From Castellaniella sp. UBA6218 (GTDB lineage: Bacteria > Pseudomonadota > Gammaproteobacteria > Burkholderiales > Burkholderiaceae_B), in NCBI GenBank assembly GCA_002421865.1, contig DISE01000072.1, positions 1-26,335 on the forward strand: DNA of 26,335 bases, written 5' to 3'. Position numbers and translations under genes: made by a program. Within the stretch, counting starts at the first letter, position 1. Every line of letters begins with the position of its first letter. Positions 7,600-14,731 of this stretch are shown here, piece after piece. Below the pieces are notes generated by a model. The model worked only from the letters and a program-made list of their open reading frames with translations, did not search any database and was not told the origin of the DNA.

Positions 7600-8682
7600 T
7601 CATTGCTGTGACAGACACACAAACCCCATGGTCAGACCTTCCGGGGCCGTGATGGATCCGCTTTCCGCCACCTGCGCCATGACGTAGCCCGCCGGGCATG
7701 CGCAGGCGCCCGTCACCGGATTGGCCGAAGTGCCGCCCATGGCGTTGAAGCATCCCCGGCGGCTGTTGAGCATATAGCCGCCCCCGGCGGGGCGCACCAG
7801 CAATGACCAGACTCCCTGCCGGCAGGCCAGCACACCCAAGCCTTCCCGGGCACGGCCCAGGGCGCCCTCCGGCGCGCAGGCCTCGCCGACCCCCCAGCCC
7901 CGCTCAAGGTGCAAGCTGTCGCGCGCGGCCAGGCGCACCCCGCCGCGGACCACGCCCTGGGCCGTGACATCGCCCTGGAAATCCGGATCGCGGGAGTCCC
8001 GCACCCGGAGATAGGCGTCGGTGTCTTCAGGCCCGGCGTCGCCCCTTTCCCCGGCAGGAACGCGGGCCGCAAGGGCCACGACGCCCGGCGCCCAATCGTC
8101 CGCGCCCTCCTCCGGAACCGGCACGCGCAGGCCGGCGCCGCCTAGAAAGCCGGGCCGATGCGGCCAGACTACCAGTCCGCGCCCCTCGGCGGCCTGAAGC
8201 CATTGCGCCACCAGCGCCTCGTCCACGCCGCCGGCGGACGTCCTCAGCGCGGGCCGCGCATGCACCAGCCCCCATACGCGGCAGGACGTCCCCGGGCAGT
8301 CGCCCTCCCGCACCACCCGCAGGCCCAGGGTCCGGCGCAGCGGCCCCCGGGCCTGCCAGCCCTGCGCCAGCAAGCCCGCCGACCGCAACTCGTCCCACTG
8401 CGGCGCCGCCCAGTCGGCGTAGCCCTGTCCGGCCAGGGCGTCGGCCGCGCCGGCATGCGCGAGTTCGGCCGCGTGGCGCGCCAGGAAGGACTCGGCCGCC
8501 TCGCGGGCGACGTCCATCCAGGCGGCCAGGGAACGGGCTTGAAGCGCCCGGGCGCGCTGCGCCCATTCATGTCCGGCCCAGACCGCCAGGAGCAGGCTCA
8601 GGACGGCGGCGACCATGAATTCCAGCAGCAGGGATCCCCGCTGAGCCCGGCGCGCGCGCCCGGCTGTGCGCTCAACCGACAT
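7600..8682 (-). CDS. pilV: PilV-like minor pilin / pilus-tip adhesin of a type IVb pilus
   Basis: This 360-residue protein has a type IV prepilin start: a basic leader, then RG^SLLLEFMVAAVLSLLLAV with Glu at position 5 of the mature protein. A long Gly/Ala-rich globular region follows, then ACRQGVWS at about residue 290, which resembles the CQSGxW signature at the constant/variable junction of R64 PilV. The C-terminus (GYMLNSRRGCFNAMGG, then GACACPAGYV to VCLSQQ) carries four cysteines and would be the receptor-binding tip. The ATG at 8682 overlaps the pilS stop by 11 bp; it is the last gene of the operon. No shufflon cassettes and no rci recombinase are present in the window. A 3-prime core, GCCAATCCGGT, matches the R64 sfx core and is treated separately. 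Confidence 0.85.
   Translation of the reverse strand: MSVERTAGRARRAQRGSLLLEFMVAAVLSLLLAVWAGHEWAQRARALQARSLAAWMDVAREAAESFLARHAAELAHAGAADALAGQGYADWAAPQWDELRSAGLLAQGWQARGPLRRTLGLRVVREGDCPGTSCRVWGLVHARPALRTSAGGVDEALVAQWLQAAEGRGLVVWPHRPGFLGGAGLRVPVPEEGADDWAPGVVALAARVPAGERGDAGPEDTDAYLRVRDSRDPDFQGDVTAQGVVRGGVRLAARDSLHLERGWGVGEACAPEGALGRAREGLGVLACRQGVWSLLVRPAGGGYMLNSRRGCFNAMGGTSANPVTGACACPAGYVMAQVAESGSITAPEGLTMGFVCLSQQ
7715..7733 (-). other. Shufflon crossover (sfx)-like sequence inside pilV
   Basis: On the minus strand the bases CGGCCAATCCGGTGACGGG share the 11-bp core GCCAATCCGGT and the terminal GG with the R64 19-bp sfx consensus (GTGCCAATCCGGTNNNTGG, recalled from literature). It lies in the 3-prime part of pilV. 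Only one copy is found in the window, and its reading frame (A-N-P-V) differs from the CQSG frame of R64, so it may be chance or a vestige. Confidence 0.3.
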
Positions 8683-9247
8683 GGAACACGAACTGGTTGA
8701 CGTCCCCTTTGGCACATGCCGACTCCGCCGCCAGCGCGTTATAGGTCGTGGATTCGTCCTTGACCGTGCGGACGGCGGCACCATCGGCTTCCACCGTGAT
8801 GCGGCCGGCCACGCGTTGCAACACCGACGCGATCGAAGGGCAGGCCACATGGTTCACCCGCTTCAGGCGCAGCTGGAACGCCGCGCCGGCGTCCGCCGGT
8901 TCGACCTCGACCGTGCCGCCTCCCCCCAGGCCGTGCAACACCGCGCCGTCATTCGCCAGGGTCAGCACGGTGGAGTCCGCCACCATGGCCGCCAGATTGG
9001 CCGTGCCGATGTGCTCATAGGGCGCGTCGCCCGCAGTCCCGGCGTTGACACGCGCGTGCATGACGAAGCGGGCCAGTTCCTGGCCGACCTTGGGAACCTT
9101 GTTCTCCATGACATAACCGCCGATCGCGGGAATGCCGATGACCGCGATCAGCAGCACGATGGCGGTGACGATCGAGACCTCGACCAAGGAGAACCCCGCT
9201 TGCCCCAGCCTGCGGCGCGCGGCGCGTGATTGTGCCAATACTTGCAT
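8672..9247 (-). CDS. pilS: PilS-like major prepilin of a type IVb pilus
   Basis: This 191-residue type IV prepilin carries an 18-residue basic leader ending QAG^FSLVEVSIVTAIVLLIAV. This is a canonical prepilin peptidase site with Phe+1 and Glu+5, followed by a hydrophobic N-terminal helix. The globular head has two C-terminal cysteines (ACPSI and SACAKG), which form the D-region disulfide of type IVb pilins. AGGAGG lies just before the ATG at 9247, a strong ribosome site expected for the major subunit. Upstream open frame to 9958 is a shadow. It follows pilR after 44 bp and overlaps pilV. The prepilin peptidase (PilU) is not encoded in this window. Confidence 0.9.
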   Translation of the reverse strand: MQVLAQSRAARRRLGQAGFSLVEVSIVTAIVLLIAVIGIPAIGGYVMENKVPKVGQELARFVMHARVNAGTAGDAPYEHIGTANLAAMVADSTVLTLANDGAVLHGLGGGGTVEVEPADAGAAFQLRLKRVNHVACPSIASVLQRVAGRITVEADGAAVRTVKDESTTYNALAAESACAKGDVNQFVFHVG

Positions 9248-9291
9248 GAAGCCTCCTTTGCCGGATATCCGGCGAGCGAATGGGCCGGCTC

Positions 9292-10407
9292 TCAGGAGCC
9301 GGCATGAAACATCATCCAGCCGCGCCGCAGTTCGTCGAGCGCGGCGTAGTGCCACAGACCGATTCCAAGCACGACGGTCACGCCCAGCAGCAGCGCCGAC
9401 CAACGCAGCGTCAGGGCCTGATGCCGGACGCGGTCCAGCCAGCGGCCAGCCATCCGTCGGTGCGCGGCCTGCAGCCCGGCCTGAAGGCCGCGCGCGGCGG
9501 CCATGTCCTCCAGGTACCAATACAGTTCGCGGTCCAGCAGCCCCGTATCGAAAGCCGCCGCGCCGGCCAATCCCTGGTCGATGCGTTCCGCGATGCGTCC
9601 TAGGTGATCGCCCAGCCAGGGGCCGGCGTCTTCCAGGAACAGCAGGATCACAGGCCGCAGCTGGGTCGAACCGCCCGCCCCGGGTTGCAACAGGATCGAC
9701 ACCAAGGCCAGCAGGCGCAAGGCCTGGACCTGTCGGTACAGACGCCAGGGGCCATAGCGATCCAGACGGCGGCGCAGCGGTCCGCGCCAGCGCGGCAGGG
9801 AGTGCAGCCCCGCCGCCAGCAGCCCGGCGATTCCCGCCGGCAGCCAGGCGCCCCAGGCGCGCAGCCAGTCCGCACCGGTGAACAGCGTCCGCGACCAATC
9901 CCCCAGGTAAGCGGCCGGCAGCCCCTGGAAAGCCTGCCGCAGGGCCGGCACCGTCCATTGCGGCAAAGCCAGCAGCAACAGGCTGGCCATGATCAGGGCC
10001 GCGGCGGCCGCGCCCAGGGTGGCCCAGAGCATGCGGCGCGCCTGGATCAGCAGCCCCAGATGGTCGGAGAGGGCCTGGAAACAGTGCAGCAGCCGGGTAC
10101 TGCCATAGGCCTGGGCCGCCCGCACCAGGGCCAGTTCGTCCGCCGGAAAGCAGCCCAGCCAGGTCACGCGCAGATCGCCGCCGCTGGCCTCGCAGGCCCG
10201 CGCCCAGATCCAGGACAGACGCCCGCGCACCGTGCCGGGGCCATGGCGCGCGGCATCCCGGTCAAACAGCTCGCGCACGGTCAGGCGTCCCTGCGCGCCC
10301 ATCAACACCGCCTGGAGATAATCGAAGTAATCCGCGCGCCCGCCAGCGAAACGCCAGGCATCCAGACTCAGCCGCAGCCGCGCCAGCATCGTCGCCCCCA
10401 ATCTCAT
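9292..10407 (-). CDS. pilR: PilR-like inner-membrane platform protein (GspF family)
   Basis: This 371-residue protein is a GspF/PilR-type platform protein on which pilin is assembled. It has three membrane segments at about residues 128-150 (LGAAAAALIMASLLLLALP), 185-208 (WLPAGIAGLLAAGLHSL) and 340-360 (LLLGVTVVLGIGLW), separating two cytoplasmic helical domains, as in the family. A duplicated pattern is visible in the helical domains (for example LVRAAQAYGS against GLLDRELYW). Its ATG overlaps the pilQ stop (ATGA), so translation is coupled to the ATPase it works with. Confidence 0.9.
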   Translation of the reverse strand: MRLGATMLARLRLSLDAWRFAGGRADYFDYLQAVLMGAQGRLTVRELFDRDAARHGPGTVRGRLSWIWARACEASGGDLRVTWLGCFPADELALVRAAQAYGSTRLLHCFQALSDHLGLLIQARRMLWATLGAAAAALIMASLLLLALPQWTVPALRQAFQGLPAAYLGDWSRTLFTGADWLRAWGAWLPAGIAGLLAAGLHSLPRWRGPLRRRLDRYGPWRLYRQVQALRLLALVSILLQPGAGGSTQLRPVILLFLEDAGPWLGDHLGRIAERIDQGLAGAAAFDTGLLDRELYWYLEDMAAARGLQAGLQAAHRRMAGRWLDRVRHQALTLRWSALLLGVTVVLGIGLWHYAALDELRRGWMMFHAGS

Positions 10408-12098
10408 CGGGGTGCCCCCGCACGGCGTGGCGCATCGCCGTCGGCCGGCAGCCTGCCCTGGCGCAGCAGCAGTGTCTCGAAGGCCATGAAACGCGCCTCG
10501 ACGTCGCGCGGGTCCACCTGGCCGGCCAGGGCCTTTTCCATGGCGTGCGCCATGGCGCTGGCATGCGGATCCGGCACATGGCCATGGCCGCCGTCCGCGC
10601 CGGGCAGGCCCGGTTCCAGGCATTCTGCCGCCACGGTCCGTCCGTCGTAGCCGAAGAGTTCCGGCAGCGCGGCGCGGCGGCAGCGCGCGCAGCCGTCCGG
10701 GTTGCGCAGGCGCAAGGCCGCCGGGTCTGCGTCCCAGGCCAGCCCGATCCAGTCCAGCCACTGCCGCCAGTGCCCGGCGCCGCCGCCCGGCCCCTGGCAC
10801 ACGAGTTCGGCAGGTCCGGCCGGCACCGCGCAGTCCGGACACAACCTGGGCAGCAGCGCCTGGTAGACGAGCAGCTTCAGAATGCCGGGCGTGGCCAGGA
10901 AATCACGCGGCACGGCAATGAAGTCGGAGGCCAGCCGATCGACGATGGCGCGCGCGGAAGGCGCATGCACGGTGGTGTAGACGTTGACGCCGGACCCCGC
11001 CAGATCCATGAAGGCCAATCCGCTTTCGGCGTCGCGGATTTCCCCCAACAGCACGTCGGTCATCGCCGAACGCTTCAGGGTGCGCAGCTTGGCGGCGTAG
11101 CGGTCATGGGCCTGCTGATCCAGGTCGCGGCCGATGGTGTTCTGCACGGCCCGGTCGATCCGGTATTCCACCGGCTCTTCCAGGGTGATGATCTTGCGGT
11201 GCGCGGGCAGGCCGCGGATCAGGGTCGCCAGCGTCGTCGATTTGCCCGAGCCGACGGTGCCCGCGATCACCAGGGCGCCCCCCTCGGATTTCAGCACCCG
11301 TTCGAAGCGGGCCACCTGATCGCTCCGGTAACCCAGCCCATCCAGCGTCGCGGGCCCGGATCCGGCATCGCGCGACAGAAAGCGCAGGCAGACGCTGGGG
11401 CCCCGGTCCGCGGCAAGCGAGGCCCAGCGCAAGGTATAGGCCCGGCCATCCACACGGCGCAGCAGGCTGCCCTGCTGCTCCAGCAGCGGGTCGAAGACCG
11501 CCCCGTTGCCGCCCTGGATGTCCATCCAGGCCACCGCCAGCACATCCTGCAACAGGCCGGTGGGCATGTGGCGGAAGCGCGCCGGAGCGACATAGCGGCC
11601 GGCCACGGTGTAGCGGACTTCGGATTCCGCCGCATCGCGATGGATGTTCAGGTGCAGGTCCGTCGCCCCCTGGCGCACGCCCCATTCGATCAGATCCTGG
11701 AACACCCCGGCCAGGGCGGTCGGAGTGCGGTCCCCCGCCTGAGCCAGCGCCGCCGCGCCGCCCTCGCGCGACAGGGCCAGCAACAGCGCCGCAGGCAGAA
11801 TGTAGCGTGCGGGCACGGACAGGGCGAGCCCGGCGGCACGCAGGCGCCGCTCCAGCGCATCGGCCTGATCGCTGCCGACATATTCGGCGCGGGCCAGCAG
11901 CGTGACGCTGCCGTCGGCACGCTCGACCGGACATATCCGATCCGCCAGCGACTGGACCTCCAGTTCCCTCGCCAGCACACGCCGCACTTCCGGCCTCAGC
12001 GCCGACAACTGGCCGGGATGGTCGATCACGCCGGCCCGCGCCGGATCGAAGGGAGGCTGGGGCTCGGCCAGCGACAGAGCGGAGGACCAGGGCATCAT
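10404..12098 (-). CDS. pilQ: PilQ-like pilus assembly ATPase (GspE/PilB family)
   Basis: This 564-residue cytoplasmic ATPase powers pilin assembly. An N-terminal domain (about 1-140) is followed by the secretion ATPase core: GATDLHLNIHRD (about 145-160), Walker A GTVGSGKST (about 280-288), Asp box and EEPVEYRID, a Walker B region at LLGEIRDAESG, and the His box VNVYTTVHAPSA. C-terminal to the core are CPDC and CARC pairs (about 405 and 460), a tetracysteine zinc site as in GspE/PilB. The start at 12098 (ATGATG) overlaps the pilP stop, and the stop overlaps the pilR start, so three genes are translationally coupled. Confidence 0.92.
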   Translation of the reverse strand: MMPWSSALSLAEPQPPFDPARAGVIDHPGQLSALRPEVRRVLARELEVQSLADRICPVERADGSVTLLARAEYVGSDQADALERRLRAAGLALSVPARYILPAALLLALSREGGAAALAQAGDRTPTALAGVFQDLIEWGVRQGATDLHLNIHRDAAESEVRYTVAGRYVAPARFRHMPTGLLQDVLAVAWMDIQGGNGAVFDPLLEQQGSLLRRVDGRAYTLRWASLAADRGPSVCLRFLSRDAGSGPATLDGLGYRSDQVARFERVLKSEGGALVIAGTVGSGKSTTLATLIRGLPAHRKIITLEEPVEYRIDRAVQNTIGRDLDQQAHDRYAAKLRTLKRSAMTDVLLGEIRDAESGLAFMDLAGSGVNVYTTVHAPSARAIVDRLASDFIAVPRDFLATPGILKLLVYQALLPRLCPDCAVPAGPAELVCQGPGGGAGHWRQWLDWIGLAWDADPAALRLRNPDGCARCRRAALPELFGYDGRTVAAECLEPGLPGADGGHGHVPDPHASAMAHAMEKALAGQVDPRDVEARFMAFETLLLRQGRLPADGDAPRRAGAPR

Positions 12099-12628
12099 GG
12101 CCGTGCCTCGCCCAGGAGCATGCGCAGGCACAGCGAATGGCGATCCTCGCCGCGTTCAAGCTGAACACAGGCGCCGTTCATGCCACGCAATTGGTAGACG
12201 CCCCGATCTCCGGCATGCCCGGCGGGCCAAGCCTGACCCCGCACGTACAGATAGGCCCGGCGTCCCACCTGAACCTCGGCCATCAGGGTCCGGCCAACAC
12301 CGTACAACGCCACCAGGCGAGGCTCCAGCACGGGACGCACGCCCATTCCCCGCCCCGCATCCGGACGTCCTGCCGGCCCGTCGGACGCGGCCCGCAGCGC
12401 ATCGCGCAGATCCTGCTGCATCAGCTCACGCACCGACTGCGCCTCCCAATGGGCCTGCGGCTCTTCCGGCTCCGGACCAGCCGTGGCCGGCACACCGGCC
12501 CGAGCGGCATCGGGCGGCGTTTCCGCCAGTGACCGCGCCGGCAGGCCTACCGCCACGAGCATCGACGCCAGCGCCAGGCACGGCCACAGGGCCACCGCCC
12601 CGCGTGCGCATTCATGATCGGTCTTCAT
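12095..12628 (-). CDS. pilP: PilP-like type IVb pilus biogenesis protein
   Basis: This 177-residue protein begins with a basic stretch and a hydrophobic signal or anchor (about residues 10-35, ALWPCLALASMLVAVGLPAR, then SLAE as a possible signal peptidase site). An Ala/Glu/Pro-rich periplasmic linker and a small C-terminal domain follow, with VALYGVGRTLMAEVQVGRRA, resembling the PilP/PilP2 domain that connects the inner-membrane complex to the secretin. It overlaps pilO by 17 bp upstream and pilQ by 4 bp downstream. The assignment leans on gene order (N-O-P-Q) as much as on sequence, since PilP is poorly conserved. Confidence 0.82.
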   Translation of the reverse strand: MKTDHECARGAVALWPCLALASMLVAVGLPARSLAETPPDAARAGVPATAGPEPEEPQAHWEAQSVRELMQQDLRDALRAASDGPAGRPDAGRGMGVRPVLEPRLVALYGVGRTLMAEVQVGRRAYLYVRGQAWPAGHAGDRGVYQLRGMNGACVQLERGEDRHSLCLRMLLGEARP

Positions 12629-13880
12629 AGACGATTCCTTCGAGGTGGAGGATCAGTCGGCTGGCGCGCACGCCCGGCCGGGTGTGCGGCGCCAGGGTCA
12701 GGACGGCCTTGCGCCAGGAGACAGCCCCGGCCAGCGGCGCCAGCAGCGCGCCCGAACGCAACGGGCCTTCGACCCGCAAGGCGCGGATGGACAAGGCGGG
12801 GAAATCCTCGGGCACGGGAATCGCCCGTCCATGGGGGTCGTGCGGGGCCGGCACCACCAGCGGGCGTGCCGCATCGAGCCGCAGCACGGAAAAGGCCGAC
12901 AGCACCGCCTGGAGCGCGCTGGCCCAGTCGCGGGCCACCAGTCCTGCGCGCGGCAGACCGCGCGGCCCGGGGTTCCGCCCCGGCAGGGACAGGGTCCAGA
13001 CCGCACGGGCGACGTCCAGGGACGGAAAATCCAGACGCCAGCCGTCGGGGGCGGCCCGCAACAAGGCGCGGTTGTCGGCCCGAAGCCCCTGCCGGCGATA
13101 TTCGCCCTCGCATTGCCAGAGCACGCCGTCCGGCCGGGGCTGACAGCGCAAATCGTGCAGGGACCAGCCCCCGAGCCGGGCCGGCTGACGGTATAGCGCG
13201 TCCAGCAGGGCCCGGGTTCCGGCTTCGCCGTGCAGCGGATGCCGCGCCAGCGTGCGCGCAAGCGCCGCATGCCAGGCGGCCCGCGCATCGGAACCGGACG
13301 CGACGGCCGCATCCACGCCACCGCCCCAGCGCAGCCAGGCGGCCACACCCAGACCGGCCGCCAGGACCAGCAGCGCCAGTCGCACTCCGCGCCGCCGCAC
13401 CGGTTCCAGGGGACGACGGCCCGCCGCTTGCCGCGCCAGATCCGGCAGCAGCGCCGCCGCGTCCGGGCCGGAACGCTCCGCGAGCAGCGCAAGTTTCGGG
13501 TGCACCCGGCGCAGGGCCTCGATCGCATCGCGGGCCAGGCGCTCTTCGGGATAGCTCCGGTCGGCCCGCGCCAGGGCGACACCCTCGTGCGCCGCCAGCA
13601 CATGCCAGATGCCGGTTCCGAGCGGCAGCACGCAGGCCACGGTGCCACGTGGGTGGTGGCGTGCCAGCAGGTCCGCCGCCGACCAGCACGCCATGCCGGC
13701 GGGCAACCCGCGCGCCAGGCCGAGCGCGGCGGGGGGATCGCCCGACACCACACGATGTGAAGCGCCCCGGCCGCCCGCCCTCGCCCGGGCGTCATCCGGG
13801 TCGCCCAGCAGCGGCACCCAGTCCAGCCCGAAAGCCAGCGGGATGCCATCCACCCGGACGAGACGCGTGACGCGCGCCAT
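12612..13880 (-). CDS. pilO: PilO-like pilin accessory protein (type IVb)
   Basis: This 422-residue protein has an N-terminal cytoplasmic actin-like/PilL-type domain (about 1-165), one membrane helix at about 167-187 (RLALLVLAAGLGVAAWL) and a periplasmic C-terminus of about 230 residues. That layout matches R64/PAPI-1 PilO (PF06864), an inner-membrane alignment protein of the pilus machine. Its ATG at 13880 lies 1 bp beyond the pilN stop, and it overlaps pilP. The opposite strand is also fully open here because of the very high GC, but that frame has no recognisable domain. Confidence 0.85.
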   Translation of the reverse strand: MARVTRLVRVDGIPLAFGLDWVPLLGDPDDARARAGGRGASHRVVSGDPPAALGLARGLPAGMACWSAADLLARHHPRGTVACVLPLGTGIWHVLAAHEGVALARADRSYPEERLARDAIEALRRVHPKLALLAERSGPDAAALLPDLARQAAGRRPLEPVRRRGVRLALLVLAAGLGVAAWLRWGGGVDAAVASGSDARAAWHAALARTLARHPLHGEAGTRALLDALYRQPARLGGWSLHDLRCQPRPDGVLWQCEGEYRRQGLRADNRALLRAAPDGWRLDFPSLDVARAVWTLSLPGRNPGPRGLPRAGLVARDWASALQAVLSAFSVLRLDAARPLVVPAPHDPHGRAIPVPEDFPALSIRALRVEGPLRSGALLAPLAGAVSWRKAVLTLAPHTRPGVRASRLILHLEGIVYEDRS

Positions 13881-13881
13881 G

Positions 13882-14319
13882 TCAGAGACCCTCTTCGATC
13901 CGGGCGGTGATGATCAGCACCGTCGTGAACCGCTGGGCGTCGAGCCGGTCGCCGCCGCCGAGCAACGCGGGTGCCCCGGGGACCAGGCGGCGTTCGGCGG
14001 ACTCGGAAACCTGCCGGTCGAACCCGGACACCACCAGCGGCTGCCCCGGCTGCAGGGCCAGCTGCTGCACGGTTCCGTTGCCCTCGATGGTCATCTGCTG
14101 CAACTGCAGCGGATGATCCTCGTCGCCGAAGGTGACGGTCTTGAGTGGTTGGGCCACCGTGTTGTCATAGGCCAAAGACAGCAGGATCTGGCCATCCTCC
14201 TGGGCATCGGGCACCAGGGTGATGAGGGATCCGACCGTTTCGGACTTCTGGCTGACGGACACGGCCGGCACCGCCAGTCCGTTGGCCCCGGAAAGGGGCG
14301 TGGTCTCGATCCTGGTCCC
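13882..14319 (-). pseudogene. pilN: pilN secretin gene, 5-prime end removed by element insertion
   Basis: The remaining ~145 codons encode the C-terminal part of a secretin, the outer-membrane ring of the type IVb pilus. Visible features are the beta-strand segment SETVGSLITLVPDAQEDGQI, then LLSLAY, and the final strand TTVLIITARI ending EEGL. Secretins of this family are ~500-560 residues, so roughly three-quarters of the gene, including the lipoprotein signal and N-domains, is missing. The cut coincides with the first of three terminal repeats at 14320. The ATG at 14325 that would start a short fusion product lies within that repeat and has no ribosome site. The pilus operon has therefore lost its secretin and probably its native promoter. 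Confidence 0.8.
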
Positions 14320-14341
14320 TGACATTAAAGTTCTGTTCTGA
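14320..14341 (+). repeat. Terminal repeat 1 (TnsB-site-like)
   Basis: First copy of the shared 19-mer TGACATTAAAGTTCTGTTC, continuing TGA. It forms the junction with truncated pilN. Confidence 0.8.
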
Positions 14342-14370
14342 GATAACCCAGAAAATCAATAGGTTACAGG

Positions 14371-14379
14371 TTATCCACA
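14371..14379 (+). promoter_or_regulatory. Consensus DnaA box
   Basis: TTATCCACA, a perfect match to the strong DnaA-box consensus, lies between repeats 1 and 2. It is preceded by the short inverted repeat GATAACC (14342-14348) / GGTTATC (14369-14375). It might couple the element end to host replication, or be chance. Confidence 0.5.
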
Positions 14380-14387
14380 AACAGCGA

Positions 14388-14409
14388 TGACATTAAAGTT
14401 CTGTTCCAA
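14388..14409 (+). repeat. Terminal repeat 2 (TnsB-site-like)
   Basis: Second copy, same orientation, starting 68 bp after copy 1. The first 19 bases are identical; it then diverges to CAA. Confidence 0.8.
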
Positions 14410-14433
14410 GCGTGGCCTCTTCGCTGAGGTCAG

Positions 14434-14455
14434 TGACATTAAAGTTCTGTTCTGA
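14434..14455 (+). repeat. Terminal repeat 3 (TnsB-site-like)
   Basis: Third copy, same orientation, 46 bp after copy 2, and identical to copy 1 over 22 bases. The 276 bases from here to the helicase start hold only the 70-bp inverted-repeat remnant listed next and no gene. Confidence 0.8.
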
Positions 14456-14539
14456 AGGGAGCAGTGAAGACAGTGGAGTCCTGATAGGCCAACCGATGAG
14501 GCCCCTCCACGATCCATCGCAGCCAATCGTAGGGGGGTC

Positions 14540-14609
14540 TGGTCTAGTTTTGGTGGACACCTTGATAGGGGATAATTCCTCCCACTAAGAGTCCAGCAAA
14601 ATTAGACCA
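14540..14609. mobile_element. 70-bp MITE-like remnant with IS3-type terminal inverted repeats
   Basis: TGGTCTAGTTTTGGTGGAC (14540-14558) matches the complement of the right edge (14591-14609), TGGTCTAATTTTGCTGGAC, at 17 of 19 bases. Ends are TG...CA and contain GTGGAC-like bases, as in IS3-family termini. Only about 32 bp separate the arms, so no transposase is left. No clear target-site duplication is visible. Confidence 0.5.
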
Positions 14610-14731
14610 AAGCGCCCCACACAGTTCCGGGAATACCCTTCAATTTCCTAGCTGGACTGCCTACTCAGGTAAGACCAAATGTAAACTGCTGATTTATGCC
14701 TACAAATTCATCTGACACGAGGTATTGCACA

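Noticed and set aside
7600..14325. Long open frames on the plus strand opposite the pil genes
   Set aside because: They arise from very high GC with GC-skewed third positions; their products are Arg/Pro/Gly-rich without domains, while the minus frames carry prepilin, GspE, GspF and secretin motifs.
14320..14455. Iteron-type plasmid replication origin (three repeats plus DnaA box)
   Set aside because: No rep gene or AT-rich unwinding region is nearby, repeat spacing (68 and 46 bp) is irregular in helical turns, and the first repeat coincides with a gene break; kept only as an alternative.
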